Below, piece after piece: positions 41,081 to 50,238 of a stretch of DNA of 64,000 nt (position 1 is its first letter; the number at the start of each line of letters is the position of its first letter). The translations under genes and the position numbers were made by a program. Under the pieces are notes generated by a model. It was not told the DNA's origin and searched no databases. It saw only the letters and a program-made list of their open reading frames with translations. The DNA is from Kitasatospora sp. NBC_01246. GTDB lineage: Bacteria; Actinomycetota; Actinomycetes; Streptomycetales; Streptomycetaceae. Where the stretch lies: positions 1-64,000 of the forward strand of contig NZ_CP108485.1 of NCBI RefSeq assembly GCF_036226505.1. Direction: 5' to 3'.

Positions 41081-41931
41081 CAGGCGTCGTCCTCCTCCTC
41101 GCCGGCCGCCTGGCCGGGGTCGATGTCGGTGCGCCCGGTGAGGTCGGGGCGGGGTATGAGGGAGCGGATGCATCCGGGGTGGCCGATCACGTGGACGGCG
41201 GCGTCCCCGACCTCGCGCAGGGTGCCGTGCGCCCGGTCCGGGTCGGCGTGGCCGGTCCAACCGCACTCCGGGCCGTCCTCGACCTGCACCCACTCGGCGC
41301 CGAGGTCCGCCGCGGTGTGCACCGCCGCGGTGTTCGCGGCGGTGGCGGCCTGCGCGACCAGCGCGGTGCGGGCCCAGGCCGCGGCCGGGTAGTGGCTGGA
41401 GTCCGCGTAGACGACGGCGTTGAGCGGGTGCGTCCGCGCGAGCTGGCCCGGGTCGACCGTCCTCGGGTTGCGGGTGGCGACGGAGGCCGCGCGGACGAAC
41501 ACACGGGCACGCCGGACGGTCTCGTTGATGCGGCGCACCAACGACTCGTAGGCGCCGGCGCTCAGCTCGCGCACCGCGGCCTGGTGGCCGTCGGACCAGG
41601 CGAACACGGGGACGGGCAAGTCGCTGCGCAGCGGGGCGCTCCGCAGAGCGGCCTCCGCGCCGTGCCGGTAGGCGATCGCAAGCTCGGTGCTCGCCCATCG
41701 GTCGGCGACGCTGACGGCGGCCACGTCGAACGCGGCGACCGAGCGGTTGAAACGGGCGAGGGCGGCCTTCAGCACGACGGCCCGGCCCCGGGTGCCGCCG
41801 CTGCGCCGGAGGACGGCCAGGAGGTCGGCTTGGGCTGCTGTCAGGGCTGTCCAGGCGGCGGCGAGGTCGGTGGCCGCGGTGTCGATGAGCCGGTGGAGTT
41901 CCTGGTCGCGCCAGGTGGTCGGGGTGCTCAT
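41080..41931 (-). CDS. MuF-like minor capsid protein, 283 aa
   Basis: Long N-terminal helices (LIDTAATDLAAAWTALTAAQ; ALARFNRSVAAFDVAAVSV). The C-terminal part has the MuF-type WVQVEDGPECGWTGHADPDR and HVIGHPGCIRSLIPRP metal/phosphate-like box. In related phages the MuF protein is in the portal vicinity inside the head. Here it comes after the capsid gene rather than next to portal. Confidence 0.7.
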   Translation of the reverse strand: MSTPTTWRDQELHRLIDTAATDLAAAWTALTAAQADLLAVLRRSGGTRGRAVVLKAALARFNRSVAAFDVAAVSVADRWASTELAIAYRHGAEAALRSAPLRSDLPVPVFAWSDGHQAAVRELSAGAYESLVRRINETVRRARVFVRAASVATRNPRTVDPGQLARTHPLNAVVYADSSHYPAAAWARTALVAQAATAANTAAVHTAADLGAEWVQVEDGPECGWTGHADPDRAHGTLREVGDAAVHVIGHPGCIRSLIPRPDLTGRTDIDPGQAAGEEEDDA

Positions 41932-42269
41932 CGGCGCGGCCGGGCGTGGAACTGCAGGATGCCGGTGTCGGTGTTGGTGCCGTCGTCCTCGACCGGTTGG
42001 GGGTCGTCGGGTGCGGGCGGGGCGCCGGCGTCGGTCAGGGCCGCGATCTGCCGCTCGAAGGCGGCGATATTGGCCGTGTTGTCGATGGCGATGACGCCGT
42101 TGATGCTCACCTTGAGGGGCTGGGCAAGGAGGGTCTGGCGGCGTTCGCGCAGCACTTCGAGGGCGACGGCGCGGGCGGAGCGCAGACGCAGGTATCGGGC
42201 ATCCAGGTCGGCCGGGTCGGTGGTGGTGCCGAGTTCGGCGAGCAGCCAGGCCCGGGTGGCGTCGTCCAC
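41928..42269 (-). CDS. Head-tail adaptor-region protein, 113 aa
   Basis: Helical (DATRAWLLAELGTTTDPADL; ARYLRLRSARAVALEVLRER) with a disordered acidic tail (DDPQPVEDDGTNTDTG). GTG start behind GGGAG, overlapping next ATG (ATGA). Position after capsid and small genes suggests connector assembly. Confidence 0.55.
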   Translation of the reverse strand: MDDATRAWLLAELGTTTDPADLDARYLRLRSARAVALEVLRERRQTLLAQPLKVSINGVIAIDNTANIAAFERQIAALTDAGAPPAPDDPQPVEDDGTNTDTGILQFHARPRR

Positions 42270-42357
42270 GCTGGTGGCTCCCGTCAGGTGGTTGGGGGGT
42301 GCGGGGTGCCTCGCTGGCCGGGCCGGGGAGGACGGCCCGGTCCGGCCAGCGAGGGGC

Positions 42358-42720
42358 TCACTCCCCGGCGGTGGTGTTCCGGGTCCGGCGGGCGGTGGCC
42401 TTGGGCGCGACGTCGGCCGGCGCCTCGTCCGGCCCGCCGTCGGGCAGCGCCTCGTCGGGCAGCGCCTCGGACGCCACCACGTCGGGCAGCTGCTGGTGCG
42501 CGTCCACCGCCGGCCCGGCAACGGCGACGTCCGCCTCCGTCGCCCCGCCCGTCTCCGGTGACGAAAGCGGGGCCAGGTCAGGCACGCGGCCGCCGACCCA
42601 CGCCGACGGATTGGTCACCAGGCAGGCGAGACGGGGCTCCGGCGTGCTCCCGGCGGCCAGCACGACCGTCGTGTGAGTGTCCGGATCGACCACGAAGACG
42701 CTGCTCTCCAGCTGGCTCAT
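42358..42720 (-). CDS. Hypothetical phage head-region protein, 120 aa
   Basis: An N-terminal beta part (SVFVVDPDTHTTVVLAAGST) with PSAWVGGRVPDLAPLS, then a long disordered acidic and Ala/Pro-rich tail. It sits 2 bp after the capsid gene. Similar small proteins follow the capsid gene in many actinophages; function unknown. Confidence 0.6.
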   Translation of the reverse strand: MSQLESSVFVVDPDTHTTVVLAAGSTPEPRLACLVTNPSAWVGGRVPDLAPLSSPETGGATEADVAVAGPAVDAHQQLPDVVASEALPDEALPDGGPDEAPADVAPKATARRTRNTTAGE

Positions 42721-42722
42721 GG

Positions 42723-43781
42723 TCACCACACCGTCGCGGCGACGTAGATGTCCGGGACGTACATCACCGGCATCGCGGACGCCGAGCCCTTGGTCCACAG
42801 CTGCGCCGGGTCATCGGAGTAGCCGTGGGTGACGATGATGCCCGGAGCCTCCTCCCGCAGGATCGCGGGGTTGCCCCCGTTGGAGAGCACCAGGCCCTCC
42901 GCGGTCAGCCCGTACTGGGTCTCCGCCCACTCCCGGCTGTCCGGCGGCAGCAGGAAGTACATGTTCTCCGGCAGGACGCGGACGTTGCCGCCGGCCTCGG
43001 CGGGGAGCTGGAGGTCGTAGATGGTGATCGGCGGCAGGCCGTAGCGGGCCCGGACCGCCTGCACCTGGTCCGGCGCGAGCACCGCCGACGGAATGTTGAC
43101 GCCCTGCGGGTTGTAGAAGGCGTTGCGGTAGGAGGAGTTGCCCGCCATCAGCGCGGCCGCCTTGTACGACGTCAGCGCGCGGGTCGGCAGGGGTGCGCCG
43201 ATGGATCGCAGGTACTCGATCCACAGCATCTCGTCGCGGAGCATGTCCGCGTTCGGGTCGGTCCACGGCACCGACGCGACCGGTCGGTTCGCGGACGGGA
43301 CCTGGTAGTCGACCTCGACGGTGAGACCGTTCTCACCGTTCAGGGTCAGCTTTCCGTCGGCCAGGACGTCGCCTGCGGCGATCTCCATCCGCTGCTGGAT
43401 GGCCAGGACGTGCGAGGCGACGTCCCGGTAGATGTCGTCGATGACGTCCTGGTTGTCCAGGCCGCGCGAGGCGTTGAGCAGGATGGTCTCGAGCTCGCCG
43501 AGGATGTACTTCTGCGAGAGCGGGGGAAGCTGGCCCTCGGTCTCGAAGCGCGCGATCTCGCGGGCCGCGACCGGCGCGGAGCTGTCCCACGCCCGGTACT
43601 TCGCGGGCAGGACGCGGCGGGTTGACCGCTTCGTCTTCCACTTCACCGAGTCGATCGTCCGCACGGGGACGATGGAGTTGGTGAGCTCGAAGTCGGCCCG
43701 GGTCTTGATCGAGCGTACGAACGCGTGGATCTCGGTGGCGTCGATGCCCTTGAGCAGGTTGTCCAGCATCTCGTTCGGCAT
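42723..43781 (-). CDS. Major capsid protein (lambda gpE type), 352 aa
   Basis: N-terminal SIVPVRTIDSVKWKTKRSTR, RAWDSSAPVAAREIARFETE and LSQKYILGELETILLNASRG match the phage E-type coat family. Later come VNIPSAVLAPDQVQAVRARY, VRVLPENMYFLLPPD and MYVPDIYVAATVW. No cleavable delta domain is apparent; a separate scaffold gene is present. It forms the icosahedral shell. Confidence 0.9.
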   Translation of the reverse strand: MPNEMLDNLLKGIDATEIHAFVRSIKTRADFELTNSIVPVRTIDSVKWKTKRSTRRVLPAKYRAWDSSAPVAAREIARFETEGQLPPLSQKYILGELETILLNASRGLDNQDVIDDIYRDVASHVLAIQQRMEIAAGDVLADGKLTLNGENGLTVEVDYQVPSANRPVASVPWTDPNADMLRDEMLWIEYLRSIGAPLPTRALTSYKAAALMAGNSSYRNAFYNPQGVNIPSAVLAPDQVQAVRARYGLPPITIYDLQLPAEAGGNVRVLPENMYFLLPPDSREWAETQYGLTAEGLVLSNGGNPAILREEAPGIIVTHGYSDDPAQLWTKGSASAMPVMYVPDIYVAATVW

Positions 43782-43793
43782 GGGTCAGCCTCC

Positions 43794-44531
43794 TCAGGCG
43801 GTGACGTAGACGATGGAGGCCGTGGCGTAGCCGGGAAGCGGCTGCACGAACGGCACGGGGAGCTTGGCCGGGTTGACCAGGCCGTGAACGCGCAACGGGG
43901 CGGCGGCCTTGGCCTGGCCGGGCGCGAACTGCAGGTCCGTCTCCAGGAAGCCGGCGAGGACCTCGGTGCCGTCGGTGGCGCCGGGGCTGCCGCCGCCGAT
44001 GGGGGTAGTGACGTTGACGGCCGGGGTGGTGCCGCCCGTCAGGCCGGCCGCGTTGGCGGTCATCTGGGCGACGTTGTCTCCGGAGAAGTTTCCGGCGAAC
44101 ACCACGGTGTAGGGGCCGCCGGCGTTGCCCGTCACCGTGACGTCCCCGGCGGCGATGTTGTTGAGCGCCTCCAGTCCGGCCCTCACGGTCGCCGCGCTGG
44201 CGTTGTACGGCAGCGCCGCGGTGGCCTGGCCGTTGAACGTCAGGGTAAACGTGCCGCCGGTCGGGCCGCCGGTGATGGTGACGGTCTGGGTCTCGCTGGA
44301 CGGCCCGGTGTACGGGGCGTAGAGACCGGACTCGGTGAGGCGGCCGAGGGGGATGCCCGACCTGAGGACGTTGTAACCCTGGTCCGGTCCGGAGCCGGCG
44401 TTCCAGTGCGTGCCCTGGACGAACTTCCCGGTGTCCAGGGTCACGGTCTGGTTGGTTTCGGTGCCGTGGGTGCTGGCGAGCCAGAGCCGGTTGGCGGTGT
44501 AGGTGGTACTCCTGGTGATCGGCGGCAGCAT
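43794..44531 (-). CDS. Head decoration protein with inserted beta domain, 245 aa
   Basis: Start (TANRLWLASTHGTETNQTVT) and end (EVLAGFLETDLQFAPGQAKA, then HGLVNPAKLPVPFV) fit a lambda-D-like capsid-stabilising protein. Between them about residues 80-185 form one copy of an Ig/beta-sandwich-like module (TGGTFTLTFNGQATAALPYN; ASAATVRAGLEALNNI; DVTVTGNAGGPYTVVFAGNF). Such modules are found in phage surface proteins and would be displayed outside the head. Confidence 0.75.
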   Translation of the reverse strand: MLPPITRSTTYTANRLWLASTHGTETNQTVTLDTGKFVQGTHWNAGSGPDQGYNVLRSGIPLGRLTESGLYAPYTGPSSETQTVTITGGPTGGTFTLTFNGQATAALPYNASAATVRAGLEALNNIAAGDVTVTGNAGGPYTVVFAGNFSGDNVAQMTANAAGLTGGTTPAVNVTTPIGGGSPGATDGTEVLAGFLETDLQFAPGQAKAAAPLRVHGLVNPAKLPVPFVQPLPGYATASIVYVTA

Positions 44532-44654
44532 GCCGGATCTCCCTCCCTCGGGGCAGGTGCGTGCTGGCTGGTGGGCACCTGCGCCGGGGTGCCGTCCACG
44601 AGGGAGGGGAGGTTCGTGGAGGGCGTGGTCCCTCCGAGCGCGCGAGTGGCTCGG

Positions 44655-45443
44655 TCAGCCGGCGAGGCCCATGGCCTTGGCGCGCTCGCGGCCGCGATCG
44701 CCGGGCTTGACCGCCGGGGTCTGGCGGGGCGGGGGGCCACCGGCGGGAAGTCCGCCGGGAGCGGGCGGTGCGACCGGCGCCACGGGTGCGCCGGTGAACA
44801 GTGCCGCCTTGGTGGTCTTGAGCTGCTCGGCGGCGGCCTGGACCGCGGCCTCGTCGGCATCGTCGGCGACGGCCCGGGCGAGGAACGCCACGGCGATCTC
44901 GAGGTCGTCGCTGGAGGTGGCGCCGAGGCGGGTGAGGATCGCCTCCCTGCGGGCGGTGCGGCGGGTCTCTTCGGCGCTGGCGAGCGCTGCGGCGGCCTGG
45001 CTCTCCCGCGTCTTGACGGCCGCCTCGCGGGCGTCGAGGGCGGCCTGCCGCCGCTGCTCCTCCGTCAGAGCGGCGTCGCGGGCGGCCTTCGAGTCGGTGA
45101 GGAAGGTCTTCAGCTGTTCGTCGGTGACGGTCTCGGGGTCCAGGCCGGCGGCCTCGGCCAGCGAGCGCAGGGCATGGCGGGTGCCCTGCTTCTTCTCCTT
45201 GGCCAACAGGTCGTTCAGGGCGCGCTGCGGGATGTTCAGCACGGTCTCGCCGGGGTTGGGCGGGGCCGGCTGGGTGGGGTCGACGTAGGAGCGCGGTGTC
45301 GGGTTCGGCGGGACCGGGGGGGTCGGCGGCGGGGTCGGCACCGGGGCGCCGCCGGCGGGCGGCACTGCCGGGGTGGGCTCCGGCGGGGTGGCGTACAGGG
45401 TGGTGGCCGCCTCGATCTGGCGGCGCATGACGGCACGGCGCAT
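44655..45443 (-). CDS. Capsid scaffolding protein, 262 aa
   Basis: A long Pro-rich N-terminus precedes extended helices: VLNIPQRALNDLLAKEKKQG, LKTFLTDSKAARDAALTEEQ, RRQAALDAREAAVKTRESQA. The tail is Pro/Gly-rich and ends in a basic AVKPGDRGRERAKAMG. Place (between portal and decoration gene) and coiled-coil content fit a scaffold. No protease motif seen. ATG behind GGAGG. Confidence 0.75.
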   Translation of the reverse strand: MRRAVMRRQIEAATTLYATPPEPTPAVPPAGGAPVPTPPPTPPVPPNPTPRSYVDPTQPAPPNPGETVLNIPQRALNDLLAKEKKQGTRHALRSLAEAAGLDPETVTDEQLKTFLTDSKAARDAALTEEQRRQAALDAREAAVKTRESQAAAALASAEETRRTARREAILTRLGATSSDDLEIAVAFLARAVADDADEAAVQAAAEQLKTTKAALFTGAPVAPVAPPAPGGLPAGGPPPRQTPAVKPGDRGRERAKAMGLAG

Positions 45444-45523
45444 TCTGGTGTCCTCCACCGTGAACGCCCCCGCGCCACCTACGAGTCTAAAGCCGATCTT
45501 GGTGTGCTCGATTCCCCTCCCGG

Positions 45524-47383
45524 CTACCCGGCGCTGCCCTTGCCGGGCGCTGTACCGGGCTCGGCCGGCGTCCGGCCGGGCTGCGGGGGCTGGGGGACCT
45601 GCTGCGGCAGGACAACCGCGGGCGGCTGCTCCGGCGGTGCGCCCTTGAGGTTGAGGAAGTCGCGGACCGCCTGCTGGTCGCCGGTGGCGTCGGCGAGCGC
45701 TCCGGCCTGGTCGAACGCGCGGGACTGGATCCGCTCGATCTCCGCGTCGATGTCGTCGATCGTCCACCCGGCCTCGGTGAGCAGGCGCAGCGCGGTCTCC
45801 AGGCTGATGAGGTGGGCCTGGTAGGCGGTGGCGATGTCCGTAAGGACCGCGCTGACGTCGGTGGGGGTGTACGGACCGAACTCGAGGTGCGCGGGAACGA
45901 CGGGGCCGGTCCAGTTCGGGTGTTGTCCGGCCATGAACAGGCGCTGAACCATTTTCAGCAGCAGCCGGTACTTGTGGATGCGGGCGAGGCGGCCGGTGGC
46001 GACCATCATGTCCAGCGGGCTCATCGACAGGGCGAGGGCGTAGCCGGACGGCAGCTGCGACTGGTCTGCGGTTCCGAGCGCGACGGCGGGCATGCGCAGG
46101 TTCGCCGAGAGCCGGTCGAGGAGGTCTTGGCTGGCCCTGCGCAGTTCGGCGAGCTGCCCGGCGGTGTCCAGGACGTCGAGGCGACCGCCGGTCTCCAGTT
46201 CGAGGACGAGTCCGGCCTTCACCTGCAGATTGTTCCGGCGGGTCATCAGGCCGGAGGCGGCGATGACGGGCATGCCGGTGGTGGCGGAGGCGTGCGCGCT
46301 GTCGGTGTCGGTGCCGGCGAGGTCGTCCAGGAGCTGGAGGACGCGGGCCAGGGCGGGCCGTCCCCAGTGCTCCTCAGCGTCGGGCACCGTGTTGGGGACG
46401 TGGACGACGGGCACGAAATCGATCATGAGGTCGAGGCGGTCGAGGAGTTCGCCGTCCGCCCGGACCGCGATGTCGGCCCGGCTGAGGGGCAGGTTGTGGA
46501 CGTCCATGTCACCGGTGAGGTCCTCGAGGAGCCACGTCGCGTCGGTGAGGTAGCACGTCCAGCGGGACGCCTTGTCGTTCCAGGGGTACTGCCGCTGGAT
46601 CCACCGGCCGTCGGCGTCGAGAGTGTCGCCGGGGGTGAGCGTGTAGGTGCCGTCGTCGCCCACGACCGGGAGGCGGGCGAGGCGGCCGTCGTCGCCGTAC
46701 TGGGTGGTGTGCAGGACGCCGATCGGGGCGAGTTCCCAGCTGATGCGCCGCATCCGGTCCTTCAGGCCGCGCTTGGGGTCGGCCGGCAGGTCCCACGCGA
46801 GGTGGACCCGGTAGGGGTAGTCGGTCGAAGGGTCTTCGCCGATCTCGGGGAAGTAGAACCCGGGGTCGGTGACCTGCAGCCGCGGTCGCTCCCGTTCCGG
46901 GTCCCAGCCGAGGTAGTAGACGCCGTCGCCCTGGACGACGGCCTTGTGCTCGGCCTGCTGCAGCCGCATGGCGAACTGCTCGTCCTGCGCCCACGCGCGC
47001 AGCCGGTCCTGGACGGCCTGGGCGTGTTCCTGGCCGCCGGCGTCGCCTTTCGGTGTGTTGGCGTTGTCGGCGCCGTCCACGACGATGGTCTGATCGCGGC
47101 CGAGGATGTGGGCCTGGATCGCCTCGTTCAGCATGGCGGCGTCGCCGTACTCGCGGCGGTCGTCGTCCGTGCCGGTCTGGATCGCGGCGAGCGGGCCGGC
47201 CTGGGCGGCGTGGTAGGCCTCCATGGTCGTGTAGGCGGCGAGGCGGCGGACGTCCGTGGCGGGCACCCACCGGGAGTAGGCCTGTGGGTAGGCGCGACGG
47301 TTCGGGGCGCCGCCAGCGGAGTGGAACACCGGCTTGTAGTTCAGCCAGCTCCAGCAGTCGAGGATGAACGTCTTCAGTCCCAC
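45524..47383 (-). CDS. Portal protein, 619 aa
   Basis: Large protein following the terminase: WSWLNYKPVFHSAGGAPNRR start, AVVQGDGVYYLGWDPERERP, VTDPGFYFPEIGE, wing region RADGELLDRLDLMIDFVPVV, LLDDLAGTDTDSAHAS stem helix, LRMPAVALGTADQSQLPSGY (portal-typical SGxAL loop), and a disordered Pro/Gln-rich tail. Forms the dodecameric DNA gate. GTG behind GGAGAG. Confidence 0.88.
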   Translation of the reverse strand: MGLKTFILDCWSWLNYKPVFHSAGGAPNRRAYPQAYSRWVPATDVRRLAAYTTMEAYHAAQAGPLAAIQTGTDDDRREYGDAAMLNEAIQAHILGRDQTIVVDGADNANTPKGDAGGQEHAQAVQDRLRAWAQDEQFAMRLQQAEHKAVVQGDGVYYLGWDPERERPRLQVTDPGFYFPEIGEDPSTDYPYRVHLAWDLPADPKRGLKDRMRRISWELAPIGVLHTTQYGDDGRLARLPVVGDDGTYTLTPGDTLDADGRWIQRQYPWNDKASRWTCYLTDATWLLEDLTGDMDVHNLPLSRADIAVRADGELLDRLDLMIDFVPVVHVPNTVPDAEEHWGRPALARVLQLLDDLAGTDTDSAHASATTGMPVIAASGLMTRRNNLQVKAGLVLELETGGRLDVLDTAGQLAELRRASQDLLDRLSANLRMPAVALGTADQSQLPSGYALALSMSPLDMMVATGRLARIHKYRLLLKMVQRLFMAGQHPNWTGPVVPAHLEFGPYTPTDVSAVLTDIATAYQAHLISLETALRLLTEAGWTIDDIDAEIERIQSRAFDQAGALADATGDQQAVRDFLNLKGAPPEQPPAVVLPQQVPQPPQPGRTPAEPGTAPGKGSAG

Positions 47384-47408
47384 GGGTGCTCTCCTTCGGG
47401 CGGTGTGG

Positions 47409-48977
47409 TCAGCGGCGGCCGGGCAGCGGGCCGCGGGTGTAGGTGCCGGTGGTGGGGCCGCTGCTGGCGGGCTCGGCAAGTTCGGTAAGGGCGTGGACGG
47501 CGGCGTCCATACGGTCGGGGCTGTCCATGCCGGCCATCCACGTGACCATCTGGCCCTCCAGGGAGACGAACTCGCCAACGTGGTGGACGAGGGCCTGGGC
47601 GTAGAGCTGGGCGATCGGCTCTGCGCGCAAGCGCTTGCCCTGCTTGGCGAAGACGTCGATCAGTCGGGGGCGCAGCAGGCCGCGGGTGAGGTTCTCGCGG
47701 TCGAGTTCGGCCCAGGCCTGGGCGATGACCTGGCGGGCCATGTCGCCGCCGAAGTTGTTTTCGACGCCGATGGCGTCGGCGCGGAGGTCGATGGCGAGTT
47801 GGCATGCCGCGCGGCCCCACTGCTCGGCACCCATCTGGGCGGAGCGGTCTGCGAGGACGTACAGGTCGCCCTTGGCGTCGCGGCCGGCGGCGACCACGCC
47901 GACCTCGTCGCGTTGGGTGTCCCCGCCCGAGGGATCGACGAACACGACGACGCGGGTGAGGTTGATGCCGAGGAGCTGTTGGGGGCTGATCCGGTTGTCG
48001 CTGATCCACGGCCACTTCCACACGCCTCCCTCCATGGGCCTGGGTCGCTGCTGGTAGAGGGACCACCAGATGCGTTCGCCGACAGCCTTGCGGGTGTCGG
48101 CCAGATCCTGCTCGTCGTAGCGGGAGGGCCAGAGCGCGGCGCCGATCGGACGGCCGAGGATGTCGTCCGGGGAGTCGGCGATCGCCGGGAGGTTGATGCG
48201 CTCCCAGCCGTCGGGGTCCTGTTGGAGGATCCGGCCGCAGAGGTCGTCCTCGTGCCAGCGGGTGTTGATGATGATCTGGCTCGCACCGGGTGCACGGCGG
48301 GTGTAGAAGACGCTGCGGTACCACTCCCATACCCGATCTCGCTGAGCAGGCGATGAGGCGTCGTCCGAGCCCTTGAAAGGGTCGTCGACGATGCCCAGGT
48401 CGAAGCCCTTGCCCGTGAGGGAGCCGCCGACGCCGGCGGTGACCATGCCGCCGCGCACGCCGGACTTGGGTGGCGCGAGGAGGTCGAAGCGGCTGGCGGC
48501 GCGGGAACCGGGGTGAAGCTTGATGCCGAGGAGGTCGGTGTGTTCGCCAATCTGGTCGCGGACCCAGCGGCCGTGGTCGTCGGCCAGTTCGCTGCCGTAG
48601 GAGGCGAGCATGACGCGCTTGAGCGGCTGGCGGCGCAGGAACCAGAGCGGTCCCCAGCGGGATGCGCGCTGGCTCTTGCCGTGCCGGGGCGGCATCTCGA
48701 CCATCGCCTTGATGCGTTCGCCGGCCGCGATCCGCCGGTAGAGGTTGTCGATCAGGTCGAGGTGCGGGGCCTGCAGTTCGATGCCGTCGGTCATCACGGT
48801 GGCCATGCGGCCGGGCGAGCGGTCCATGAGCATGCCGCGTTCGGCCCGGGCCAGGTGGGCGCGCATGGGCGCCTTCACCTGGTTGGCCATCAGCTCGCGC
48901 TCGACCGGGGACAACTTCTTGTACTGCTCGATGACGGCGGTGAGCTCGGCTTCGGGGTCGCGGTGCTTCTTACCCAC
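47409..48977 (-). CDS. terL: Terminase large subunit, 522 aa
   Basis: ATPase: MVEMPPRHGKSQRASRWGPL (Walker A variant) near residue 95, FDLGIVDDPFKG (Walker B), IIINTRWHEDDLCGRILQ (motif C region). Nuclease: VVVFVDPSGGDTQRDEVGVV, DAIGVENNFGGDMA, DRMDAAVHALTEL, three acidic metal-ligand sites. It packages phage DNA into the prohead. GTG 48977 behind GGAAGGA overlaps the small-subunit stop. Confidence 0.93.
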   Translation of the reverse strand: MGKKHRDPEAELTAVIEQYKKLSPVERELMANQVKAPMRAHLARAERGMLMDRSPGRMATVMTDGIELQAPHLDLIDNLYRRIAAGERIKAMVEMPPRHGKSQRASRWGPLWFLRRQPLKRVMLASYGSELADDHGRWVRDQIGEHTDLLGIKLHPGSRAASRFDLLAPPKSGVRGGMVTAGVGGSLTGKGFDLGIVDDPFKGSDDASSPAQRDRVWEWYRSVFYTRRAPGASQIIINTRWHEDDLCGRILQQDPDGWERINLPAIADSPDDILGRPIGAALWPSRYDEQDLADTRKAVGERIWWSLYQQRPRPMEGGVWKWPWISDNRISPQQLLGINLTRVVVFVDPSGGDTQRDEVGVVAAGRDAKGDLYVLADRSAQMGAEQWGRAACQLAIDLRADAIGVENNFGGDMARQVIAQAWAELDRENLTRGLLRPRLIDVFAKQGKRLRAEPIAQLYAQALVHHVGEFVSLEGQMVTWMAGMDSPDRMDAAVHALTELAEPASSGPTTGTYTRGPLPGRR

Positions 48978-49590
48978 CAGCCGGTCCTTCCTGCTGGTCG
49001 GCGGCCGCGTTGGCGGCGATGAGCTTGCGCAGGTCGTCGACGGACTCGAGGTCGATGAGCGGGGCGCCGTCGGCTCCGGTGATCTCGGTCCGGGTCGGCC
49101 GCTTGGTGCCTTGCACTTCGTCGAGGCGGCCGAGGACACGGATGGCCTGCTCGCGGGCCTTGAAGCGGTGCTCGGCTGCGCGCTGGCGGTCCTCGGGGCT
49201 CTCCCAGGTGTCCGGGTCGTCCTCGTCGTCGAGCTTGGCGTCGTCCATCGCGGCGCGCAGGATCACCTCGTACTGGGCGATGCGCAGCCGGCGCAGGGCC
49301 TCGGTGTCGTCGTCGTAGCGGGTGGCCTGCTTCCTCAGCGCGCGGGCGATGTCGCGGGCGACGGCCTGGGCAAGCCGGGCACCGTCGAGGGCGGGTTCGC
49401 CGGCGCGGTAGCGGTCGGCGCCGTACCCCTCGCGAACGGCGTGACCGCGGGTGTTGTGGGCGGGATCCGCGTGGAGGTGAAGGCCGATCTCGGTGGGACT
49501 CCAGCCCTTGACCAGCTTCAGCCGCACGGCTTCGGCGCGCCGGGCGTGCACGGCCTGGCGCTTCGCGTCGTACTCACCGGGTGCGGACAC
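48970..49590 (-). CDS. terS: Terminase small subunit, 206 aa
   Basis: First gene of the late operon. N-terminal HTH-like segment (LKLVKGWSPTEIGLHLHADP), central coiled coil (RLAQAVARDIARALRKQATR; RRLRIAQYEVILRAAMDDAK), and an acidic-to-basic C-terminus. Recognises the packaging site. GTG at 49590 was chosen; a longer start at 49617 is possible. Next to a divergent lipoprotein gene. Confidence 0.75.
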   Translation of the reverse strand: MSAPGEYDAKRQAVHARRAEAVRLKLVKGWSPTEIGLHLHADPAHNTRGHAVREGYGADRYRAGEPALDGARLAQAVARDIARALRKQATRYDDDTEALRRLRIAQYEVILRAAMDDAKLDDEDDPDTWESPEDRQRAAEHRFKAREQAIRVLGRLDEVQGTKRPTRTEITGADGAPLIDLESVDDLRKLIAANAAADQQEGPAGG

Positions 49591-49728
49591 GGGATAGCTC
49601 CATGCGCCCCCGCACACACGTCCATGATCCCTTACCGGGAGTGGTGCTCGGTTCCCGCTGGTCGCGGATGGTCACGGATCGGGTCGTTTCGGCCCGGGAC
49701 GCGGTGGTGCGGTGGAAGGATCCGCGGC

Positions 49729-50238
49729 ATGTGGCTACGAATACGAACGATGGCGGTAGCGGGCGCGGTCGTCGTCGGGGCGGCGGGGTGCTCTGCCGCG
49801 GCCGCCGACGGCGGGCAGGACGCGTCGGCCGGGCCGGCGGCGACGACGTCGAGCGCGGCGGCCAGCACGGGCGCCGGCGAAGGTGCGCAGCGGGGCCGCG
49901 CCCTGGTGGCCGACCTGGAGGCGCGTCTTCAACCCCCGATGACGGTGCGGTGCCTGTCCGAGGGCGGGCGAGAGTGCGTGGTCTGGCTGGGCGGTGTGGG
50001 GAAGGTCGCTACGGTCGACGTGCCGAACCACCTGGACCGGTTCCCTGTGGGCGGGGAGCGGGCGGCCCGGGTGCGGGAGATGGTGGAGCGCATCGGTGCG
50101 GCCGGTGACCTGTATCACCGCGGCGGCTGTGAGGAGCTGGCCCGGTTCGAGGCGAAGTCGACGTGCGAGCAGCAGGCCGCGGGGGTGGTGGTGGGGGCGC
50201 GGTTGCTGGCGAGCGAACTGAAGGCGCAGTGGCCGTAG
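49729..50238 (+). CDS. Lipoprotein, 169 aa
   Basis: Signal peptide with lipobox: RIRTMAVAGAVVVGAAGC, Cys at residue 21, then a Ser/Ala/Gly linker. The mature part (VADLEARLQPPMTVRCLSEG; GRECVVWLGGVG; GCEELARFEAKSTCEQQAAG) has four cysteines likely paired outside the cell. On the strand opposite to all phage genes, between early and late blocks. GGAAGGATCC before ATG. A surface-altering lysogenic function is possible. Confidence 0.75.
   Translation: MWLRIRTMAVAGAVVVGAAGCSAAAADGGQDASAGPAATTSSAAASTGAGEGAQRGRALVADLEARLQPPMTVRCLSEGGRECVVWLGGVGKVATVDVPNHLDRFPVGGERAARVREMVERIGAAGDLYHRGGCEELARFEAKSTCEQQAAGVVVGARLLASELKAQWP

Noticed and set aside
45812..47488. 558-codon plus-strand frame opposite the portal gene
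   Set aside because: Antisense shadow of portal; no domain.
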